This document shows, piece by piece, positions 53,881-61,636 of a stretch of 64,000 bases of DNA. Both the position numbers and the translations under genes were made by a program. Origin of the DNA: Panonychus citri (Eukaryota > Arthropoda > Arachnida > Trombidiformes > Tetranychidae); assembly GCF_014898815.1 (NCBI RefSeq), contig NW_026515416.1, forward strand, positions 62,001-126,000, read 5' to 3'. Each line of letters begins with the position of its first letter. Position 1 is the stretch's first letter. Under the pieces are notes generated by a model. It was given only the letters and a program-made list of their open reading frames with translations, was not told where the DNA came from and searched no databases.

Positions 53881-54206
53881 GAACACTGATAATGCTTTTA
53901 CATATTCAAATATTTAATTAAAAGTTTGATTAAATATTATTCCGAATTTGAAATGATTTAATTCTGTTAATCATTTGAATAAATTTCAAGCTTAATTTGT
54001 TCACGATACCTTTTGCAAACAATTTCCCCTCCACGAGTGCCTTTATTTGATTTTTGTCACTAAACTTTATTTATACTTCAATTAACAAATTAGTTGATAG
54101 ATGATTGTCCCTGTAGATATTCATTCAGCTCCTTTTACTATCAACTAAATTGTAATACTATTATTGTATGCAGAAAACGTTGATGCAAAGATTATAAGTT
54201 GATATA
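53881..54206. other. intergenic spacer
   Basis: AT-rich spacer between the 53-kb gene and the inverted-repeat element; no coding or RNA signal seen. Confidence 0.6.
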
Positions 54207-54569
54207 CAGTAGTGATTTCACTTAGAGCAAATTTCAGCGCCCTCTACATAGCCAAAAAGGTTAATTTCTTATAAAAAAGGTGAACTAACCTTTTACCTTT
54301 TCCAAGCCTAATGAAACTAATCCGCTAGGGGGAGACTATGAATTTGTTGTTGCTCTAAGTGAGTTGCTGGCCAAGAGGTTAGTGTCGTAGGCTCTAGTCC
54401 ACGATGACACGGGTTCAATCCTGGCTTGCCTACCCAACTGAAAAATTGTAAACCCCCCAATTCAAAATGTTGTAAACAAAATTTGTAATTTGGTCTAGAA
54501 GAGCGCCATTAAGCTCCTCTAATCGCCCAATAGGGCAAAAACAATAAAATCTAAGTGAAATCACTACTG
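54207..54569. mobile_element. TA-flanked terminal-inverted-repeat MITE, split by a SINE
   Basis: The left terminus (54,207-54,230) begins CAGTAGTGATTTCACTTAG and is flanked by TA at 54,205-54,206. The right end finishes CACTACTG at 54,569 followed by TA. Without the SINE at 54,363-54,549 and one copy of its target duplication, the right terminus becomes an exact 24-bp complement of the left, and the element is 167 bp. A TA target duplication and CAGT termini suit a Tc1/mariner-type non-autonomous element (family knowledge). It has no coding capacity. Confidence 0.85.
54363..54549 (+). mobile_element. tRNA-derived SINE nested in the MITE
   Basis: A 187-bp insert flanked by the 9-bp duplication TCTAAGTGA (54,354-54,362 and 54,550-54,558). 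The head has RNA polymerase III promoter-like boxes: TGGCCAAGAGGTTAG (box A-like) near 54,368 and GGTTCAATCC (box B-like) at 54,412-54,421. A GCCC-AATA-GGGC hairpin lies at 54,525-54,536, and the 3' end is A-rich (ACAATAAAA). The tRNA cloverleaf is degenerate, so this is a SINE head and not a working tRNA gene. Confidence 0.82.
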
Positions 54570-54763
54570 TAAGTGAAACTCAACATATTGTGTACTAATT
54601 TGATCATTTAATTTTCTTTTTCCGTAAAAATAAAGCTTTGCCATTCAAAAATTACATATAACATTCTATTAGATCAATGGGAACTTAAAGTCATTCAAAA
54701 TTAGAGTACAGAAAATTTTCGATTTAATTGTCTTAATTTATATCTGATAGGATACCTTTTAAT

Positions 54764-56611
54764 TCACAATTGATTATCAATTGAATCTTGATCTAATTTC
54801 TCATACAATTTATAATTTCTTAGCTTATTCATCCAATCACAGTGATCGGCTGAATGCACAATATCGATGTCTACCTTATCATCAAAGTGACCATTTATTT
54901 TCCACCTCAAAGGTTTAACTTTACCAAACTTATTGGTTAAAATCGGAGGCCAAAAAAGTCGTCGATTCTTAACGAAATCTGAATATATTTCCATCAATCT
55001 TCGGCTCACCAATCTATCATGATGGTCGTAGTTATAAAGGTCACGAAAAGGATGACCAAAAAATAGCCTGGAATCATCTCCATGAGTAGCACCAAATGGA
55101 CGCTCATTCGACGTTGAATAACTTCGCGGGACATAATTGAACAAGTAGAAATGGACAAGATTACCTTGGGTAGCTAAATGTTGACCATAACCAATCGATG
55201 GACATATGAAGGCCCAATCAGAGTAAAATTGGTTGATCGCTTTATTAATCATGTAATCGTCCTTCTCGTCAATTGAGTTAAAGTAGAAATCAATTGTTTG
55301 ATTAAGTCGCTTGATCGTTTCAATCGAATCCGTTTTCAACATTGATCTCAACTTAGGTAACAGTAACCCGAAAGCTTCCGTTTTACTCGAAGGCCAAAAG
55401 TCACTTTTCCAATAGCCCTCATTTTCAACATTACCAATAACGAACGACTTATGATTAATATGATTTAATTTGAATCCTCGGTCGAAGGTAAATTCTGGTG
55501 ATGATGGAACGAGTTTATCACCATAAACGGGAATCAGTCCATTCTTAATACTTTCACCGATTGAAATAATTTCCTCTGAATCTTGTAATTTGAAGACTGC
55601 TGTTAAATTATCTAAATCACGTAGACAATTAACCTCATCCTTAGTTAATGGAGCAACTTCCGATGAAGATTGATTATTATGAGCAACTTTTGAACAGTTA
55701 ACTTTTTCAGCAATTAATCTTGTCTTTGCAATTGAAACATCAACTGAATCAATGGTCACCTCATTGGCTGGTATTCCGCTCATAATGAAGATATTATTTA
55801 TCCATGAGTCGGGAATTTGGCCTGATTGAAGCAACAGAATTGATAACATTCCTCCAGCCGATGAACCTGAAAGTGTTATCGCTTCTGGATCACCACCGAA
55901 ATGTTTGATGTTTTCTCGCGTCCATTTTAAGGCCAGTATAAGATCGTAAAGTCCAAGATTACCTGGCATATCATCATCATCTTGACCACAACAGGCGAAT
56001 CCGAGAAATCCGATCCTGTAGTTTGGTGTGACAACAATTATGTCACCGACCGATGATAAATATTCACCTCGATTGTTTGGTCGAGCGGGTGAAGATTTAT
56101 GAAAAGCTGAAGCAAAAGAGTAAAACAGAACGGGTTTTAATGGTCGATGACGATTAGAATGTCGATCAAATCGATGAGTGTGATCTGATTGAGGCACCCA
56201 AATATTCAAATGAAGACAATCCTCGCTGAAAGAAACGCCACCAAGATTTTCCGGTGCTTCGTCCCCCAATTTTTGACTACAAGCGGGACGAAAATAAGTC
56301 GCATTGTAAACACCATCGAACTTTGTTCTAAAAGGTTTAGGCTTACGAAATCTTCCATCGCCCACTGGTGGCTCAGCGTAAGGAATACCAAGGTAACTGG
56401 TCACTTTACGGTCAAGGATCGTTTCCAATTTTCCCTTGACCAAACCATTTTCAATAGCAACCAACTGGTCATCATTATCATCACCGTTTGGTTTATCATG
56501 TTGATCTCTATGGTAATCACTTTGAAAGCAAAAGGTCAAACTAAAGTTGATGATGAAAACCAGACACAACAACTGATGAGTAAATGACTGACCAATACTT
56601 GTTAGTATCAT
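54764..56611 (-). CDS. secreted carboxyl/choline esterase, alpha/beta-hydrolase fold
   Basis: Single-exon, 615 residues. A hydrophobic leader (about residues 4-28) suggests secretion. Family marks: YLGIPYAEPPVGDGRFRKP (73-91), C111 and the EDCLHLNIW motif with C132 (usual disulphide), the nucleophile elbow G-S-S-A-G with S251, E398 in NVENEG and H510 in GATHGDD, so the Ser-Glu-His triad is present. Odd points: the usual HGG(G/A) oxyanion-hole motif is replaced by FYSFASAFHK (about 163-172), and the residue before the catalytic serine is Ser rather than Glu. Activity may be altered or lost, but the length and frame are intact. Such enzymes hydrolyse carboxylic esters or bind ligands without catalysis. 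Three shorter, broken relatives lie downstream. Confidence 0.9.
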   Translation of the reverse strand: MILTSIGQSFTHQLLCLVFIINFSLTFCFQSDYHRDQHDKPNGDDNDDQLVAIENGLVKGKLETILDRKVTSYLGIPYAEPPVGDGRFRKPKPFRTKFDGVYNATYFRPACSQKLGDEAPENLGGVSFSEDCLHLNIWVPQSDHTHRFDRHSNRHRPLKPVLFYSFASAFHKSSPARPNNRGEYLSSVGDIIVVTPNYRIGFLGFACCGQDDDDMPGNLGLYDLILALKWTRENIKHFGGDPEAITLSGSSAGGMLSILLLQSGQIPDSWINNIFIMSGIPANEVTIDSVDVSIAKTRLIAEKVNCSKVAHNNQSSSEVAPLTKDEVNCLRDLDNLTAVFKLQDSEEIISIGESIKNGLIPVYGDKLVPSSPEFTFDRGFKLNHINHKSFVIGNVENEGYWKSDFWPSSKTEAFGLLLPKLRSMLKTDSIETIKRLNQTIDFYFNSIDEKDDYMINKAINQFYSDWAFICPSIGYGQHLATQGNLVHFYLFNYVPRSYSTSNERPFGATHGDDSRLFFGHPFRDLYNYDHHDRLVSRRLMEIYSDFVKNRRLFWPPILTNKFGKVKPLRWKINGHFDDKVDIDIVHSADHCDWMNKLRNYKLYEKLDQDSIDNQL

Positions 56612-57087
56612 TTTTACCTGAAAGGTAAGATAGATTGTAATATTTTCTAGTTAATCTTTTGAACAACAGACTAGAAAAAAACAAGTAACCCAATCAACAG
56701 AAACTGGTTTCTTCTTCAAGGCCAAACCTCTAACTTTCACAAGTCCACAGGAACTTGATAGGGAACGGTCAAGATACACCTTGTACCTGAGAAAATTTAT
56801 GACAAAGAAAACAAAAATCGTGTTAATTTTTATTTCTCTTTATTATGAACCAAAAAAAGTTCATTTTAAATTTCGAAAAATAAAAAGAAAAAGTTTAGAA
56901 ATGATCACGATACAGTTTAGCCTTAAATCGGCAAATGTCCAGTTTAAGACCAACTTCATATCTCGAGTGTCCATTAGCTCATCAATGATCATTGAAATCA
57001 CCCATTTAATTGTATCTATTGAGCTATATGTCATTTTCATGATTCAATTTAATTAATTCTAATCATTTATTATCTAATAGAAAACGA
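56612..57087. other. 5' flank of the esterase with one copy of a local repeat
   Basis: Non-coding. The segment 56,890-56,940 (GTTTAGAAATGATCACGATA and following) recurs at 58,070-58,118 and 60,232-60,280. Confidence 0.6.
56890..56940. repeat. local dispersed repeat, copy 1
   Basis: About 50 bp including ATGATCACGATACAGTTTAG and AAATCGGCAAATGTCC, found three times within 3.4 kb. Nature unknown. Confidence 0.75.
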
Positions 57088-57294
57088 ATCACCACCGAAA
57101 TGTTTGATGTTTTCTCGCGTCCATTTTAAGGCCAGTATAAGATCGTAAAGTCCAAGATTACCTGGCATATCATCATTTCCTTGGCCACAACAGGCGAAAC
57201 CAAGAAATCCGATCCGATAATTTGGTCGAGCGGGTGAAGATTTATGAAAAGCTGAAGCAAAAGAGTAAAACAGAACGGGTTTTAAAGGTCGATG
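57088..57294 (-). pseudogene. esterase fragment (middle of the gene only)
   Basis: Matches the intact esterase at about 55,890-56,150 (from the SP(A)RPN region through FLGFACCGQ to the GGDP region) and nothing beyond. A 54-bp deletion lies between two TTTGGT repeats. The fragment abuts sequence that in the other copy (61,344-61,360) joins an esterase piece directly, just upstream of a sirtuin copy. It has no start, no catalytic serine and no C-terminus. Confidence 0.85.
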
Positions 57295-57575
57295 AAAATA
57301 CAGTTCGAACTTGTTAATTGTATTTGGCGCTTTTCTGATTTATTTTCATCCATCAGCTGATTTTGTTGTTGATTAAAATGCCATTTAAAATACACTCAAC
57401 AATAATATTGTTACAATAATGTTTTCAACGATTTACCATTTTAATCAATTAAGTGAATGTCTTGGTTTCATGGATTTGATGAGCTTAATTACTGTTTTAA
57501 CTCTGCCAGTAAATTAAGTTTGCAATTTTAGCTGATCATGGATTAGATTCAAAGTATTTTATCAATAGTTTAACT
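57295..57575. other. spacer shared by both esterase-sirtuin units
   Basis: Non-coding sequence almost identical to 61,354-61,636, including CAGTTCGAACTTGTTAATTG. It lies upstream of both sirtuin copies and probably includes their promoter. Confidence 0.7.
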
Positions 57576-57836
57576 GTGATAATGTTTAATTGTTATTCTA
57601 AATTAATCTCTGTTAATTATTACCTGGCATCAAAAGTCGTTCCCTCAAGTATCATGGTGATAACTGGAGCTGGAATATCAACAGAAAGTGGTGTTCCTGA
57701 TTATCGATCGGCAAAGGTTGGACTTTATGCTCGATCCAATCATAAACCGATTCAATATCGGGAATTTCTTACTGGTCAATCGGTTCGTCGTCGATATTGG
57801 GCCAGAAGTTATCGGGACTGGATTTGGTTTGATTAA
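57576..57836 (+). pseudogene. truncated SIRT4-like sirtuin copy
   Basis: Encodes the same N-terminus as the intact gene at 61,637 (MIMFNCYSKLISVNYYLAS), then skips 129 nt (43 codons, in frame; equivalent to 61,706-61,834) straight into SSIMVITGAGISTESG. It continues to RRRYWARSY and ends 6 codons later at a stop. It lacks the catalytic histidine, the zinc-binding cysteines and most of the Rossmann fold. Non-functional as a deacylase; an 86-residue remnant. Confidence 0.88.
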
Positions 57837-57954
57837 AATCAATGTACATCAATAGGTTAGCATAGAAAAGTTGATCGGGAGAAGTTAGTTTATTGGTGTA
57901 ATTTCTGGTTTTTCTTGCTTTTCAATTGCTTTAAGTATTAATAATTAGTATTTT

Positions 57955-57998
57955 ATTCACAATCGATTATCAATATATTTTTTTATCTAATATCTCAA
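57955..57998 (-). pseudogene. esterase C-terminal tail remnant
   Basis: Aligns by eye with 54,771-54,803 (TTCACAAT, GATTATCAAT, ATCTAAT, TCTCA in order, with substitutions and a small indel). It is joined to the repeat that otherwise lies upstream of the esterase, as if nearly the whole body of another copy had been deleted. Confidence 0.4.
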
Positions 57999-58185
57999 GG
58001 TGACATAGACTAAAATCGTAGGCTGAAAAATTTTTCTACTCTTAACAGAATCTTCTCTTGTTCTCTAAAAGTTTAGAAATGATCACGATACAGTTTAGCT
58101 TTAAATCGGCAAATGTCCATTTTAAGATCAGCTCAGAGCGAACAAATCGGCAAATGTCCGAAAAAGCTCTCAGGCTGACAGCTGC
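57993..58185. repeat. local dispersed repeat, copy 2
   Basis: Matches 60,155-60,302: TCTCAAGGTGACATAG, AAAATCGTAGGCTGAAAAAT, the ATGATCACGATACAG core, and GAAAAAGCTCTCAGGCTGA. It contains an extra segment of about 35 bp bounded by two CAAATGTCC repeats. Confidence 0.75.
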
Positions 58186-58748
58186 GGATCAACTTCCATG
58201 TAGTTCTTGTTGTTTTACTCTGTTTTTCGAGCTCACATTATTTGATGCTTTCATCTACAGAGTGTCTTCATTCAAGACTTAAAATTGTCGATGAAATTGA
58301 ACCAAATTACTGCGTCAGTAAATCAATAAACTTTTTTTAACTGTAATGTTATAGCTTTTTAACTGTGTGGATAATATTGTTGAAAATTAGATACGGAAAT
58401 TGATCTGCCAATAAAAACCACGAAATGTGTCTACTATGATTGTGAATGAATCTTAAAGTCAATACTATTTCTAACTCTTTTAGCTTTTTAGTTTTAAGCT
58501 ATTGGAAGATTCTGGTGATGCTTGGATAAAAGTTTGCAGCAGCGACTCAGCGGCTTTTTTGTTACTCACAAGATTTCTTGTTCAATGTTTGGACCGCGAT
58601 TTAAGGGAATAAAATATCATTACATGTAAATATTGTATCAATTTGCTTCTTTAATTTCAATCATTAATTTTACAATGTTTAGTAACGATCGATTCATTTA
58701 CGCAGTGGATCTTCTGAACTAGACTGAACTGCGGATGCCATTGAGCAG

Positions 58749-59195
58749 CTAGTTTGTGTTTTTTGGCTGCGGATAACGAAGAGGCAGGCCTGTGCCACTG
58801 GTGGCGGTTGGAGAGTTCCCAAGATCGCCAGATTTTTCATTCGGAGGAGATTCTGAACCGGGTGTTGGAGCTTGAATTCGAGGACAAACACTGGCAGAAG
58901 TACCACTACCATCACCACATGATCGAACTGGAACTGGAGCTGGAACTGGAACTGGGCCTTGAGGACAAACACTGGCAGAAGCACCACTACCATCACCACA
59001 TGATCGAACTGGAACTGGAGCGGGAACTGGAACTGGGCCTTGAGGACAAACACTGGCAGAAGCACCACTACCATCACCACATGAGCGACGGCTTCGACTG
59101 TTATCAATAGAAGAACCTTCACTTTTTCTAATCCCCATGGAAATAGTTACAATCATCACGATAAAGATGAATCTTGAAAATTGGAAGACTTTCAT
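58749..59195 (-). CDS. small secreted protein with three 27-residue Cys/Pro repeats
   Basis: 148 residues. The start is placed at the Met of MKVFQFSRFIFIVMIVTISM because that is where the paralogous signal peptide at 53.5 kb begins; an in-frame Met seven codons upstream is possible. After cleavage near residue 22 the mature chain has S/R-rich sequence, then three copies of a unit RSCGDGSGASASVC followed by PQGPVPVPAPVPV. Each unit has two cysteines. The third copy is diverged, and a proline/glycine tail follows. No known family is recognised; a secreted structural or salivary-type role is only a guess. Uninterrupted single exon. The opposite strand is also open through the repeats. Confidence 0.7.
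   Translation of the reverse strand: MKVFQFSRFIFIVMIVTISMGIRKSEGSSIDNSRSRRSCGDGSGASASVCPQGPVPVPAPVPVRSCGDGSGASASVCPQGPVPVPAPVPVRSCGDGSGTSASVCPRIQAPTPGSESPPNEKSGDLGNSPTATSGTGLPLRYPQPKNTN
58881..59085. repeat. 81-bp tandem repeat within the secreted protein gene
   Basis: The landmark AGGACAAACACTGGCAGAAG starts at 58,881, 58,962 and 59,043, an exact 81-bp period (27 codons). The two copies nearest the 5' end of the gene are nearly identical, indicating recent expansion. Confidence 0.92.
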
Positions 59196-59648
59196 TATTA
59201 TTAGATTTTCTTTCACTGAATAACAATTAAATAAGAAGAAAACAATTTACTAGAGATGACAGAGAATTGAACTGATAATTTGACGTTTGAAAGCTCACCT
59301 TTTATACTCAAAAGTTTCTGGTGAATGATCAAATATACATCATAAGTTGAGTGAATTTGATAAAACTAAACAAGCAAAATGTTAAACAAAAACATCAAAT
59401 GATTATTCATGTTTGTTCAAATGTTAAAATTCTCTAAAAAGGCAATCATGTAATAAACTTGGGTAAATTGTTTCTCTGTTGATTGCTGTTAACTTGATGG
59501 ATAATCACATCAAATGATTATTTATTTTTGTTCAAATAACAACAATTGACTAAAAAGGGAACCATAAAATTAACTTGGATTAACTGTTTACATACTAATT
59601 TCTCGGTAAATGTCAACTTAATAGATGATTTAAGTTTAGTTAATTTTA
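59196..59648 (-). promoter_or_regulatory. 5' flank shared with the gene at 53.5 kb
   Basis: Aligns with 53,525-53,880. Here it also carries an internal partial duplication (CAAATGATTATT...TTTGTTCAAAT at about 59,395 and 59,511). Confidence 0.5.
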
Positions 59649-59855
59649 GTGCGTCAGGTAAATTTCGGTTACCAGAACAGCACTGGTACATTTGAACAAA
59701 TATACAAAACTATCGATAAACTTAATCCACAATTGTTCTTGAGGGGTGGGCTTGTTCATTTTCATTATACAAAAGCATCTCACTGCAGTTATTGCAAAGA
59801 AGATTGTCATTTTAAGATGTGCACTTGTACCATTAAATTTTTCCAAAATAAATAA
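59649..59855 (+). other. short Cys-rich open frame ending at AATAAATAAA, possible last exon or relic
   Basis: About 68 codons without stop, ending KASHCSYCKEDCHFKMCTC then TIKFFQNK. The stop codon lies inside AATAAATAAA. There is no ATG at the left end; an AG acceptor (GCGTCAG) could precede it. The cysteine spacing C-x2-C-x3-C-x4-C-x-C suggests a zinc-binding or disulphide-rich piece. No family recognised; it may be a chance frame. Confidence 0.25.
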
Positions 59856-60580
59856 AGAACGCATCATAACAATTAGAGTCCCTGCAAAGCAGTAATTTGA
59901 ATTTCGTTGGGATCGAATCGATTTCGAATACCCGTTGGGACGGCTTGTTGTTTCAGAAGTAATAAGACAATTCTATGAAGTGCAAATAAAGTTAATTTCC
60001 GTTAGTAAGAGGTTCCGTATCCTAAATTAATTAAATGTACCTCTATTCTAATGAGATAATATTTGCAATAGAAACAATATTTAATTATTTGCAGGTAACA
60101 AATTAATTGAACAGTAAACGCATCCTTGTAAGGTATTTCTTTTTTGATCTAATTTCTCAAGGTGACATAGCCTAAAATCGTAGGCTGAAAAATTTGTCTA
60201 CTATTAACAGAATCTTCGCTCGTTCTCTAAAAGTTTATAAATGATCACGATACAGTTTAGCTTTAAATCGGCAAATGTCCAAAAAGCTCTCAGGCTGAGA
60301 GCCTGAGTATGGAGCTTTAATCAGTCCCACTTTCCTCTACCTAGAAACAACATTGAAATTGAAATTCATTTGGTTAATTTGATTGATTTAACTGACTTAA
60401 TTTGTATTTAGATAACCAATTTCCCTGAATCTTGATTCGAAAAAGTTCATTACGACAAATGAAATGAGCTTTGTAGTCGAGCAAAAACAGTCAACTGAAG
60501 GTAACTTACATTACATGTACATTTACTCTTCATTATCAGTTGTCAATTGGTTAATCATAAATTTTAATTGAGACCATTTA
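59856..60580. other. spacer with repeat copy 3
   Basis: Non-coding. Includes GATCTAATTTCTCA at about 60,146-60,159, identical to 14 bases at the esterase 3' end, directly followed by the local repeat. Confidence 0.55.
60155..60302. repeat. local dispersed repeat, copy 3
   Basis: Closely matches copy 2 (57,993-58,185) without its extra internal segment, and shares the ATGATCACGATACAG core with copy 1. Confidence 0.75.
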
Positions 60581-61344
60581 TATCTGATTGGGTACCTTTT
60601 AATTCACAGTTGATTATCAATTGATTCTTGATCTTGGTAAATTCTGGTGATGATGGAACGAGTTTATCACCATAAACTGGAATCAGTCCATTCTTAATAC
60701 TTTCACCGATTGAAATAATTTCCTCTGAATCTTGTAATTTAAAGACTGCTGTTAAATTGTCTAAATTACGGAGACAATTAACCTCATCCTTAGTTAGTAC
60801 ATCAACTTCAGATGAAGATTGATTATTGTGATTAACTTTTGAACAGTTAACTTTTTCGGTAATTAATCTTGTCTTTGCAATTGAAACATCAACTGTTAAG
60901 GCCAGTATAAGATCGTAAAGTCCAAGATTACCTGGCATATCATCATCTCCTTGACCACAACAGGCGAATCCGAGAAATCCGATTCTGTAGTTTGGTGTGA
61001 CAACAATTATGTCACCGACTGATGATAAATATTCACCTCGATTGGGTGAAGATTTATGAAAAGCTGAAGCAAAAGAGTAAAACAGAACGGGTTTTAATGG
61101 TCGATGACGATTAGAATGTCGATCAAATCGATGAGTGTGATCTGATTGAGGAACCCAAATATTCAAATGAAGACAATCCTCGCTGAAAGAAACGCCACCA
61201 AGATTTTCCGACGCTTCGTCCCCCAATTTTTGACTACAAGCGGGACGAAAATAAGTCGCATTGTAAACACCATCGAACTTTGTTCTAAAAGGTTTAGGCT
61301 TACGAAATCTTACATCGCCCATTGGTGGCTCAGCGTAAGGAATA
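60581..61344 (-). pseudogene. esterase pseudogene lacking the catalytic serine
   Basis: Very close copy of the intact esterase with pieces missing. It starts at IPYAEPPMGDVRF (no leader), loses 12 nt after HKSSP, loses 180 nt (equivalent to 55,747-55,926) that include the whole G-S-S-A-G elbow, and loses about 690 nt of the C-terminal half including E398 and H510. After that last deletion the frame is shifted and ends 23 codons later. The rest is open as a 252-codon frame. Without serine, glutamate and histidine it cannot be a hydrolase. It may be transcribed, but no evidence is visible. Confidence 0.9.
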
Positions 61345-61636
61345 TTATCTAAAAGAAAATACAGTTCGAACTTGTTAATTGTATTTGGCGCTTTTCTGGT
61401 TTATTTTCATTCATCAGCTGATTTTGTGGTTGATTAAAATGCCATTTAAAATACACTCAACAATAATATTGTTACAATAATGTTTTTAACGATTTACCAT
61501 TTTAATCAATTAAGTGAATTTCTTGGTTTCATGGATTCGATGAGCTTAATTACTGTTTTAACTCTGCCAGTAAATTAAGTTTGCAATTTTAGCTGATCAT
61601 GGATTAGATTCAAAGTATTTTATCAATAGTTTAACT
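61345..61636. other. spacer between esterase pseudogene and sirtuin (divergent arrangement)
   Basis: Nearly identical to 57,295-57,575. It lies between the 5' end of a minus-strand esterase piece and the plus-strand sirtuin, so it probably holds the sirtuin promoter. Confidence 0.65.

Larger units (their letters stand above)
57837..58748. other. spacer with esterase 3' tail and repeat copy 2
   Basis: Contains a diverged match to the extreme 3' end of the esterase (57,955-57,998) joined directly to the local repeat (57,993-58,185). The remainder to 58,748 shows no coding signal. An open frame at 58,058-58,282 lies across the repeat and is not supported. Confidence 0.55.

Noticed and set aside
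54363..54435. Possible tRNA gene
   Set aside because: Box A- and box B-like sequences exist, but the stems do not pair properly and target duplications show a retroposed SINE.
56189..56587. 132-codon plus-strand frame over the esterase start
   Set aside because: Antisense shadow of the esterase; the conserved motifs are all on the minus strand.
58694..59122. 142-codon minus-strand frame and a 118-codon plus-strand frame over the repeat gene
   Set aside because: The 81-bp period keeps several frames open; only the frame beginning with the shared signal peptide is supported.
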